Notes under the pieces: model-generated
The model's database searches: none
What the model saw: the letters and a program-made list of their open reading frames with translations, nothing else
Told to the model about the DNA's origin: nothing
NCBI GenBank assembly: GCA_024689285.1
Contig: JAILDR010000051.1
Location: 1 to 5,370 of the forward strand
Direction: 5' to 3'
DNA length: 5,370 bases
Origin: Bacteroidales bacterium
GTDB taxonomy: Bacteria; Bacteroidota; Bacteroidia; Bacteroidales; F082
Part shown: piece after piece, positions 1-5,063 of the stretch
Layout: each line of letters opens with the position of its first letter
Numbering within the stretch: the stretch's first letter is position 1
Translations under genes and position numbers: made by a program

Positions 1-1068
1 CGCTCTCCAAATCGGGCAATGCCCACTGGCGGGCGGCGGAGGTATTGATGGGAATGGCTTCGACTGCCGATGACTATGAACAGGTCGCCATTGAACTGAA
101 GCAGGTTGCGGAATCGGATCCAAACTATGCCCCTGTATATATGAAACTTGGCAAGTTGTTCACCCAAATCGGCAACGACAAGGGCGAGTCGGCATTTGAA
201 TGGGCTGAATATTATTACGGACGGTGCCAGGAAGTGTGCCCAGACAGCGCCGATGCCGTCGTCGTGGAGATGGCCATCCTCAACGCCCTGCGCCGCAAAT
301 TCGCCAACGGGCCAAACCGGTTTGCCGGAACGTGGGGAACGTGGTACGAAGGGAAATTCACCCCGTATGTCGAAATATCTTATAATGGTAGTGGATATTC
401 TTTTCGTGTAGTCGGTTTCTACGCAAATCAATCCAATTTCTCAGTCGAATCGCAATCGGCAAATGAAATCATATTTACCTATACTTCTGTTTTTGACGAA
501 AGAGACGAGTTAAGAAAGAAAGGATGGACAAAATACTATGATGATTGTAATGGTTACGCTGATCCGGGTTATCCACAATCCGGTAAATACTATTACAATG
601 AGGAAAAGGTCAAATATAGACTTTCCTACGCAATCGAAGGGGAAATGGTAGTTCTCAAATATTTGATGATTCATACGGATTATTATCTGAATGGACAAAA
701 AACATACGCTGATACAAAGACGAACTTTCTCTGGCCCAATAAACTTGTCAAATATCAATAAGACACTCCCAAAAAGGTAAAGAAACAATACAACGTCATG
801 AAACTATTTATGAATCGGAAGATGAAAAGAATAACATTACTTACTTTGGCTGCAATCTTCACCGCATTCCTACCATTGTACTGACAGACAAGCAAGTATG
901 ATGGGGAATGGTACAACAAATACAATGGTGTCTGCGGCCCGGAGTACCAGGATGATAACGAAAACACTCCCGTTAAAAAAGGCGTGGGAAATCGCGTCTT
1001 CAGAATACAGACAGAAGACGGAGAGACCACGGTGTTGGCAAAGGAACAATATCCCTGCGCCTCGGATT
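1..1068 (+). repeat. Segmental duplication, copy 1 (A1-B1 unit)
   Basis: This segment is homologous to 4297-5370. Positions 1-370 align without gaps at offset 4296 and differ at about 23 positions (about 94% identity). Within them, 213-338 are identical over 126 bp. Positions 371-740 are much more diverged, although the encoded proteins are still related. From 741 to 1068 the alignment is gap-free at offset 4302 with only four differences (771, 869, 882, 932). The unit continues beyond both visible limits: copy 1 is cut by the left edge and copy 2 by the right edge, so the true borders of the duplication are not visible. Confidence 0.95.
3..761 (+). CDS. Exported TPR-like / beta-rich two-module protein A1 (5' end outside window)
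   Basis: The frame is open from the left edge, and comparison with A2 (4218-5063) shows that about 27 residues, including the signal peptide, are missing. The ATG at 45 is therefore internal, not the start; 252 residues are visible. The first ~105 residues are helical and TPR-like, with repeated A/L/Y spacing and a DPNYAPVYMKLGKL segment typical of a TPR helix turn. A C-terminal module starts at FAGTWGTWYEGKF; it is rich in aromatic residues and alternating hydrophobics and looks beta-stranded, possibly lipocalin-like. The TPR module is nearly identical to A2, whereas the C-terminal module keeps only islands such as DELRKKG, ADPGYP and LVKYQ. B1 follows 36 bp downstream, so the two probably share a transcript. 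The family is not recognised. TPR modules usually mediate protein-protein contacts, and that is the only functional hint. Confidence 0.85.
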   Translation, partial: LSKSGNAHWRAAEVLMGMASTADDYEQVAIELKQVAESDPNYAPVYMKLGKLFTQIGNDKGESAFEWAEYYYGRCQEVCPDSADAVVVEMAILNALRRKFANGPNRFAGTWGTWYEGKFTPYVEISYNGSGYSFRVVGFYANQSNFSVESQSANEIIFTYTSVFDERDELRKKGWTKYYDDCNGYADPGYPQSGKYYYNEEKVKYRLSYAIEGEMVVLKYLMIHTDYYLNGQKTYADTKTNFLWPNKLVKYQ

Positions 1069-1328
1069 TCGAATATAGGGAGGTTATAGTTTCACGATGC
1101 GACGAAGAAGCGCTCGAATTCCATTGTGAGGTATTGAACTTCTATAGCGAGTATTATGCTGCCACCCATATCACAACATATTACTACACAGTAACGAAAG
1201 CTCATGGAGCACTCCATGTGAGTGGGTATAGCAGCATTATTCGGAAAGATAGAAGTGGGAACATTATTCACTCCGAGAGGATGAGCCTTGATGAATTCAC
1301 CATGTACAAAAATGGAAGTGACTGGTAA
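798..1328 (+). pseudogene. Small exported protein B1, broken by TGA at codon 29
   Basis: The ATG at 798 opens a typical signal peptide (MKLFMNRKMKRITLLTLAA), but codon 29 is TGA (882-884). The otherwise near-identical copy B2 has GGA there, a single G-to-T change at 882. Beyond the stop the same frame stays open to TAA at 1326-1328, so the intact gene would encode 176 residues. The mature part starts QTSKYDGEWYNKYNG and is rich in Tyr and in short alternating-hydrophobic stretches, suggesting a small beta-rich fold with a G-x-W motif like the C-terminal module of A. Restart at GTG 984 would give 114 residues without an export signal. The lack of other lesions suggests recent inactivation. A sequencing error is possible, since it is one base. 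Product unknown. Confidence 0.8.
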
Positions 1329-1329
1329 A

Positions 1330-1380
1330 AACAAAATGATGGGGAGTTCTATAAATTAAATAGCTAAATTTCATTTTGTT
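1330..1380. repeat. 10-bp perfect inverted repeat with 31-bp spacer
   Basis: AACAAAATGA at 1330-1339 is the exact reverse complement of TCATTTTGTT at 1371-1380. The left arm begins two bases after the B1 stop codon, and the right arm contains the TTTG -33 element of the following promoter. It could be a weak AT-rich transcription terminator for the A1-B1 unit or a protein-binding dyad. There is no GC-rich stem, so a terminator role is uncertain. Confidence 0.5.
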
Positions 1381-1406
1381 ATATCAATATTTTTTCGTAT
1401 TTTTGC
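1375..1406 (+). promoter_or_regulatory. Bacteroidetes-type promoter (TTTG - 19 bp - TATTTTTGC)
   Basis: TTTG at 1375-1378 and TATTTTTG at 1398-1405 match the Bacteroidetes primary sigma consensus (TTTG, about 19 bp, TAnnTTTG) with an exact 19-bp spacer. Transcription would start near 1412 and run straight into the transposase remnant. The promoter therefore now drives no intact nearby gene. It may have belonged to a gene lost when the insertion sequence was inserted or deleted. Confidence 0.65.
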
Positions 1407-1412
1407 AGTATT

Positions 1413-1598
1413 GACAGAAAGGTACGCAGCCGAGAGGAACACGTCTTCGGATTCATGGAGCAGACGATGGGCGGCCTGATTTTCCGAGGGGTGGGAATGA
1501 TGAGGGCAAAAGCCAACATCGCATTGACGAACCTAGTCTACAACATGTGCCGACTGGTGCAAATCAGGAAATACCAACCAAATTTAATTATAATGTAA
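1413..1598 (+). pseudogene. 3' remnant of an IS5-family DDE transposase
   Basis: The frame reads DRKVRSREEHVFGFMEQTMG, then continues through LTNLVYNMCRLVQIRKY to TAA at 1596-1598. This is the characteristic C-terminal end of IS5-family transposases (pattern RSRVEHVFGF...NLVYNMCR), close in style to ISPg1-like elements of Porphyromonas. It carries the region of the final catalytic Glu (EEHVFGF, where the family usually has VEHVFGF). Only about 60 of the usual 300 or more codons remain; there is no start codon and the catalytic Asp residues are gone. Upstream the sequence changes at once into a promoter, marking a deletion junction near 1407-1415. No terminal inverted repeats could be paired because the left end is missing. 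It is non-functional and marks past rearrangement between the two A-B copies. Confidence 0.85.
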
Positions 1599-1647
1599 CA
1601 AAAAGAATTCCAGATAATTACCCCCCCCCGTAAAAGAATTGCAAATA

Positions 1648-1665
1648 TTTCATTGTCAAATGAAA
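1648..1665. promoter_or_regulatory. Dyad overlapping the -33 element (possible operator)
   Basis: TTTCATTGTCAAATGAAA is a 7-bp perfect inverted repeat around a GTCA centre. It covers the TTG -33 element (1653-1655) of the promoter that serves the Cys-rich gene, the position where a repressor would block RNA polymerase. AT-rich dyads of this length can occur by chance, so this is a candidate only. Confidence 0.35.
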
Positions 1666-1683
1666 AAATAGCCGTATCTTCGC
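1653..1683 (+). promoter_or_regulatory. Bacteroidetes-type promoter for the Cys-rich gene
   Basis: TTG at 1653-1655, a spacer of exactly 19 bp, and TATCTTCG at 1675-1682 fit the Bacteroidetes -33/-7 pattern (TAnnTTTG with one mismatch in the -7 box). Transcription would begin near 1690. That leaves an untranslated leader of about 265 nt before the ATG at 1954, unusually long for a single small gene. Confidence 0.6.
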
Positions 1684-1689
1684 ACTCGT

Positions 1690-1953
1690 AAACCGAATGT
1701 TAAACAACGGTTGTCCGACAGATTAAAGGGTTCTGTCTGTTTGGATGACCAAAAAGTGAATAAATAGAACCCACCTATAAACGTTTGACCGGCTTCTTTA
1801 TTTGCTCCTATCTACGCATTTTTTTGAAGAACCCTTTATTGTATCTCACCTACGCATTTGTCGGATGAACCTAAAAAAGGATGCACGCACAGTTGCATCT
1901 ATAAATGCAAGTCTTTCTAAATGATAATTATAAACAATCCAAACTCAAACAAG
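1690..1953 (+). promoter_or_regulatory. Candidate structured 5' leader
   Basis: Between the predicted transcription start and the Cys-rich gene there are several pairing segments. TAAAGGGTTCT (1724-1734) is fully complementary to AGAACCCTTTA (1828-1838), and its GGGTTCT core also matches AGAACCC (1766-1772). A local hairpin GACAGA/TCTGTC (1717-1722, 1732-1737) competes for the same bases. Near the gene, TGCATC (1894-1899) can pair with GATGCA (1880-1885), or the overlapping TTGCAT (1893-1898) with ATGCAA (1905-1910). Overlapping, mutually exclusive helices are what a regulatory leader would show, but no known riboswitch class is recognised. Confidence 0.35.
1812..1871 (+). repeat. Two direct repeats, CTACGCATTT-N7-GAACC, period 38 bp
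   Basis: CTACGCATTT occurs at 1812-1821 and 1850-1859, each followed after seven bases by GAACC (1829-1833 and 1867-1871). Both elements keep the same 38-bp period. Two copies are too few and too degenerate for a CRISPR. They may be binding sites or the trace of a short duplication in the leader. Confidence 0.6.
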
Positions 1954-2358
1954 ATGAAAACAAAGAAAATGATTTTGGTCGCAGCAATGGCCATAGGTGC
2001 CGCTGCATTGACGGCATTCACGGTAATGCCTGACACAGACTATCCTGACGAGCCCAAGAAGACTACCCGTCAAGACGATGTCGTTTCCACTGAGAATGAG
2101 GAAGATGCCGGATCGCTATGCCCGTGCAGCGAACTCCGTTGTGGTATTTGTGGCGGAAAAGTGGAATGGACGGCGAATGCCTATGTCAAAGAACGGCGTA
2201 AATGCACTAACTGCAATGGCAAAGGGTATATCTGTAACCCAAATACCGGATGTTATGGATGTACCCTTTGCGACAGCACCGGCGTATATACCGAATGGGC
2301 CGCCGGTTGCCGCTGCTACAACTGCAACCAAGGTTTCAAACAACCCAACGACTGCTGA
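1954..2358 (+). CDS. Exported cysteine-rich protein with DnaJ-like CxxC zinc motifs
   Basis: A 134-residue protein from ATG 1954, preferred over ATG 1921 because MKTKKMILVAAMAIGAAALT is then a normal N-terminal export signal; the 11 extra residues would precede it. Residues 25-50 form an acidic linker. The rest holds 14 cysteines (56, 58, 63, 66, 84, 87, 94, 100, 103, 106, 119, 121, 124, 134). CTNCNGKG at 84-91 is a full CxxCxGxG motif as in the DnaJ zinc-binding domain, and CGICGG, CTLCDSTG and CYNCNQG are variants. There is no J domain. In DnaJ such motifs bind two zinc ions and act on unfolded or disulfide-bonded proteins. Here the domain would lie outside the cytoplasm, in the periplasm or at the surface, which is unusual. 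Its own promoter lies at 1653-1683. Function is not known; metal binding or a disulfide-stabilised fold are both possible. Confidence 0.8.
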   Translation: MKTKKMILVAAMAIGAAALTAFTVMPDTDYPDEPKKTTRQDDVVSTENEEDAGSLCPCSELRCGICGGKVEWTANAYVKERRKCTNCNGKGYICNPNTGCYGCTLCDSTGVYTEWAAGCRCYNCNQGFKQPNDC

Positions 2359-2363
2359 TGTAT

Positions 2364-2399
2364 AAGGGAGGGATTGGGGTGTCCCACCCTTAACAAAAT
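2364..2399 (+). repeat. Palindromic intergenic repeat, copy 1 (hairpin after Cys-rich gene)
   Basis: Positions 2370-2399 match 4180-4209 over 30 bp with two differences (2376, 2386). In this copy AAGGG (2364-2368) and GGGA (2370-2373) pair with CCCTT (2387-2391) and TCCC (2382-2385) around one A-A mismatch, giving a strong hairpin with an 8-nt loop six bases after the Cys-rich stop codon. The following AACAAAAT lacks a U-tract, so it is not a standard intrinsic terminator; it could protect a 3' end or act in the leader of the next gene. Confidence 0.7.
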
Positions 2400-2402
2400 A
2401 CC

Positions 2403-2444
2403 ATGAAAAAAATTAATATTTTTATGGTTAGAAATAATTATTAA
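2403..2444 (+). other. Mini-ORF abutting the Sel1 gene's upstream ATG
   Basis: ATG 2403 opens a 13-codon frame (MKKINIFMVRNNY) that ends in TAA at 2442-2444, directly followed by ATG 2445 in the frame of the Sel1 gene. It begins like a truncated signal peptide. It could be a translated leader or the decayed start of a lost gene; chance is also reasonable in such AT-rich DNA. Confidence 0.2.
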
Positions 2445-2477
2445 ATGCGTCTGTTAACAGATATACTCACATCAACA

Positions 2478-4121
2478 ATGAAAAGTAAAATTATTTGTAT
2501 ATTATTGGTTTCAATGTTTTCTCTAAATGGCCTTGCGCAAGAGAAAACGATTGACATGGTTGATTACTGTTATTATTTGGCTCGTCTTGAGATGGCCAAG
2601 CAAGATAAAGATAAAACCAAAATCTCCGAGCTGGAAAAAGAATATGGTGCTAAGTATAATCGTAAAACCATTGAAAAACTGGCAAAGGAAAGCACCAAGT
2701 ATAGGTATACAAATGTGATTTATAGAGCCGAATGCGCTTATCAGGCTGGGAGTTTGTATTATCAATATTACTACCACGGAAGAAAACCGAAACATCTGTT
2801 GCAGGCAGTCAACAATTACCAATTGGCATTGAAGAGGATAGATCATGAAGAATATGAATACGTATCACAAGTGGCATGGGAATATGCCTGTATGTTGATT
2901 GATAACATAGATGAGTATGAACTCATCATGAGAAGCGACAAATTGAGCAATGAGTATTATTTTAATAATCCTGGCAAAAAGAAAGTTTACAATACCTCAG
3001 AAGAAAGGGAGGCAAGGGTGATAGAGGAAATATACCATGCAATCGGCATTGCGGCAGACGGTGGCCACAAGGAAGCGGCTCTAGCAAAAGCAAGGATTTT
3101 CCGTTTTAAATACTTCCCATATAATTATAACTATTCCTGTAAAATATCACCTCTTATTTTGGAGAAAATACTTAGTAAAAAATTTTACAAAGATTTGGAA
3201 CAATGTAATATGGGACATATCCTCGGCGCTCACACAATGCAATATTACAATAGAGCTGCCGAAAACGGACGTCCTGCTGTTCAGATAGAGTATGCCCAAT
3301 ATTTATGGGAATGTCTTCAGGCTGCGAGGCAGGATGGAGTGACTTGTTATTATGACTGGGAGTTTACGGAAAACTATTTTAGCCGTAAGGAAATAGAAGA
3401 CCAGATAATATACTGGTACAGACAAGCGGCTGAACAAGGAGAAGGGCTTGGCATGTTGAATCTTGCATATTGCTTATACACACATTTTGGCAATGCCGAT
3501 GATACAACCAACAATCAGGCTGAAATAATGTCGTGGTTGGGAAAAGCATCTCAAAACGGATGGTCATTAGCCTATTACAATATGAGTGTGGCGACGGTGA
3601 AAGAAAACCCAAGGATGGCCATCGACTATGCCAAAAAGGGGGCCGACAGTGGCGACTATCGGTGTATGCATCTGTTAGGCCGGTATTACTACTACGGAAC
3701 AGGCGCAGATGTTGATAAAAAAGAGGCACTTCGATGGTTTAAAAAAGCTGCAGATGCGGGCTCTATGGGTGCCAAATATATGACAGGGGTGCTTTATGCC
3801 GATAAAAGTGTAGGTAACGACATGAAAAAAGCTGTAGAGTATTTTAAGTCCGCTAAGGATGTGCGTGAAGCATGGTTGCTGCTGGCAGATTGTTATTCCA
3901 AAGGGGAGGGAACTTTCATGGACAAACAGTCTGCTCGGGAATGTGAGCGGAAAGCCTCATACTGTCCCTCATATTCGGAGTTTGTGCCGGAGATGTGCTA
4001 CGGAAAGCTGAATTTGGAAAGAGATGGTATCTGGGAATCTTTTACATTGAGATTCGAATATTGGGGGCATAATGGGGTCGTAATAGTGCATAGAAACGAA
4101 CATCTTACTAATTTACTATAA
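2478..4121 (+). CDS. Exported Sel1-like repeat (TPR-type) protein
   Basis: 547 residues from ATG 2478. This start is chosen over ATG 2445 because MKSKIICILLVSMFSLNGLA followed by Q is then a clean signal peptide with the LAQ end common in Bacteroidetes. Residues 22-250 are helical and Tyr-rich, with no recognised domain. From about 250 to 490 there are Sel1-like repeats: an AEQG...LNLAYCLY unit near 315-335, a canonical LGRYYYYGTGADVDKKEALR then WFKKAADAG unit near 397-427, and a degenerate AVEYFKSAK unit near 450. Sel1 repeats form solenoids that act as protein-binding scaffolds, and exported examples often work in the envelope. The tail from about 500 (FTLRFEYWGHNGVVIV) looks beta-stranded and stops abruptly; the next frame stays open for 27 more plausible codons. 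It may share a theme with A1/A2, which also join a helical repeat module to a beta-rich tail. Substrate or partner unknown. Confidence 0.85.
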   Translation: MKSKIICILLVSMFSLNGLAQEKTIDMVDYCYYLARLEMAKQDKDKTKISELEKEYGAKYNRKTIEKLAKESTKYRYTNVIYRAECAYQAGSLYYQYYYHGRKPKHLLQAVNNYQLALKRIDHEEYEYVSQVAWEYACMLIDNIDEYELIMRSDKLSNEYYFNNPGKKKVYNTSEEREARVIEEIYHAIGIAADGGHKEAALAKARIFRFKYFPYNYNYSCKISPLILEKILSKKFYKDLEQCNMGHILGAHTMQYYNRAAENGRPAVQIEYAQYLWECLQAARQDGVTCYYDWEFTENYFSRKEIEDQIIYWYRQAAEQGEGLGMLNLAYCLYTHFGNADDTTNNQAEIMSWLGKASQNGWSLAYYNMSVATVKENPRMAIDYAKKGADSGDYRCMHLLGRYYYYGTGADVDKKEALRWFKKAADAGSMGAKYMTGVLYADKSVGNDMKKAVEYFKSAKDVREAWLLLADCYSKGEGTFMDKQSARECERKASYCPSYSEFVPEMCYGKLNLERDGIWESFTLRFEYWGHNGVVIVHRNEHLTNLL

Positions 4122-4203
4122 GATCCACCCCGAAGACACTATTGTAGTAGATGATTGTATTGCATCTTTTACCACGGAAGGGATTAGGGTGTCCCTCCCT
4201 TAA
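4120..4203 (+). other. Possible frameshifted 3' tail of the Sel1 gene
   Basis: One base past the Sel1 frame, the codons from AAG 4120 read KIHPEDTIVVDDCIASFTTE and run to TAA at 4201-4203. Composition and codon use look coding rather than random, and removing one base between about 4087 and 4119 would join it to the Sel1 protein. The palindromic repeat would then encode the last residues before the stop. This is inference from appearance only. Confidence 0.3.
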
Positions 4204-4209
4204 CAAAAT
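4178..4209 (+). repeat. Palindromic intergenic repeat, copy 2 (upstream of A2)
   Basis: Positions 4180-4209 are 28/30 identical to 2370-2399. Here AAGGGA (4178-4183) can pair with TCCCTT (4196-4201), or AAGGG/CCCTT (4178-4182, 4197-4201) stacks on AGGG/CCCT (4186-4189, 4193-4196). Both copies therefore still form hairpins despite using different flanks. It ends eight bases before the A2 start codon, so in an A2 mRNA starting upstream it would lie close to the ribosome-binding region. There is no clear Shine-Dalgarno sequence. Confidence 0.7.
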
Positions 4210-4217
4210 GTATCACT

Positions 4218-5063
4218 ATGGACTATAAGAAAGTATTTTTTATCATTGGTATTGCATTGTTGTTCCACGCCGAAGCGATGTGCCAATGTACAACTGCGCT
4301 CTCCAAAACTGGCAACGCCCACTGGAGGGCGGCAGAGACATTGATGGGAATGGCTTCGACTGCCGATGACTATGAACAGGTCGCCATTGAGCTGAAGCAG
4401 GTTGCGGAATCGGACCCGAACTATGCCCCTGTGTATATGAAACTAGGCAAGCTGTACACCCAAATCGGCAACGACAAGGGCGAGTCGGCATTTGACCTAG
4501 CCGAATACTATTACGGACGGTGCCAGGAAGTGTGCCCAGACAGCGCCGATGCCGTCGTCGTGGAGATGGCCATCCTCAACGCCCTGCGCCGCAAATTCGC
4601 CAACGGGCCAAACCGGTTTGCCGGAACGTGGGGACGGTGGTACGAAGGGAAATTCACCCCCTATGTAGTAATTACCTATGACGGAAACAGCTATTCTTTT
4701 GCTCCTCGAGATGGTTTTTGTTCTGGTTGCAAAGTCATTGATAGAAAGACAACAGCAACAAGTCTTGTATTAATAACAGAATACGTACACGACCATCGCG
4801 ATGAATTGAGAAAAAAAGGATTGACTCATTACTACGGAGATAGGGGTGACAGTGACGGCGTGGCTGACCCTGGCTATCCATCAACGGGACGGTACAATTA
4901 TGACAAAACCATTAGCAGATATACAAATTCATATACCATTGAGGGCGATGCGGTCTATTACAGGTATGCAGAGTACCACGCGGATTATTACTTCAACGGT
5001 CAAAAAACACACGCTGAAACAGACCGCAGCATGAGCCCGATAAAACTTGTCAAATATCAATAA
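4218..5063 (+). CDS. Exported TPR-like / beta-rich two-module protein A2
   Basis: 281 residues, intact. The start ATG 4218 gives MDYKKVFFIIGIALLFHAEA, a signal peptide probably cut around residues 20-23. The Cys at 22 and 24 are not in a good lipobox, so a lipoprotein is not favoured. Residues about 33-125 form the helical TPR-like module shared with A1. From F134 (FAGTWGRWYEGKF) a beta-rich module runs to the C-terminal LVKYQ. Compared with A1, DNA identity is high up to nt 4666 (residue 149), collapses through most of the C-terminal module, and returns over the last five codons. The GC content also drops sharply at that border. Two extra Cys (SGCK and DGFC near 165-170) are absent from A1. 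B2 follows after 36 bp, as in copy 1, so A-B is a conserved two-gene unit. Family and function are not recognised. Confidence 0.85.
   Translation: MDYKKVFFIIGIALLFHAEAMCQCTTALSKTGNAHWRAAETLMGMASTADDYEQVAIELKQVAESDPNYAPVYMKLGKLYTQIGNDKGESAFDLAEYYYGRCQEVCPDSADAVVVEMAILNALRRKFANGPNRFAGTWGRWYEGKFTPYVVITYDGNSYSFAPRDGFCSGCKVIDRKTTATSLVLITEYVHDHRDELRKKGLTHYYGDRGDSDGVADPGYPSTGRYNYDKTISRYTNSYTIEGDAVYYRYAEYHADYYFNGQKTHAETDRSMSPIKLVKYQ

Larger units (their letters stand above)
1329..1953. other. Long non-coding stretch between B1 and the Cys-rich gene
   Basis: About 625 bp with no intact gene. In order it holds an inverted repeat, a promoter, the transposase tail, a run of nine C (1621-1629), a second promoter, and about 265 bp of AT-rich leader with direct repeats and complementary segments. 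A short ATG frame at 1921 only adds an unlikely 11-residue extension to the downstream gene. I see no tRNA-like or recognised riboswitch sequence. Confidence 0.7.

Noticed and set aside
45..47. ATG 45 as the start codon of A1.
   Set aside because: The frame is open to the left edge and the residues before it match A2 residues 28-42, so this Met is internal.
882..884. TGA read as glycine or tryptophan (alternative genetic code, as in Gracilibacteria), since B2 has GGA here.
   Set aside because: TGA serves as the natural stop of the Cys-rich gene at 2356-2358, and promoters and signal peptides point to Bacteroidetes with the standard code. A nonsense mutation is simpler.
755..1030. Minus-strand open frame of 91 codons, repeated at 5057-5332.
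   Set aside because: It is the antisense shadow of B and appears in both copies only because B is duplicated. Its changes follow the + strand differences and it has no start context or signal of its own.
1812..1871. CTACGCATTT repeats as the start of a CRISPR array.
   Set aside because: There are only two short degenerate units, 38 bp apart, with no further repeats, no spacers of consistent length and no cas genes.
1921..1953. Upstream ATG 1921 as the start of the Cys-rich protein.
   Set aside because: It would place 11 polar residues in front of a clear signal peptide; ATG 1954 gives the usual basic-then-hydrophobic start.
2116..2343. Minus-strand and +2-frame ORFs across the Cys-rich gene.
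   Set aside because: They are shadow frames opened by Cys/Gly-rich codons. The + frame from 1954 has a signal peptide and regular CxxC motifs.
2407..2422. AAAAAT-TAAT-ATTTTT hairpin as an intrinsic terminator after the Cys-rich gene.
   Set aside because: The stem is purely A-T, too unstable to terminate, and such runs are expected in AT-rich intergenic DNA.
4142..4170. Promoter for A2: TTG 4142-4144, 18-bp spacer, CATCTTTT at 4163-4170.
   Set aside because: The -7 box lacks both the initial T and the final G and the spacer is one base short. It also lies in a stretch that looks like former coding sequence, so it is too weak to list.
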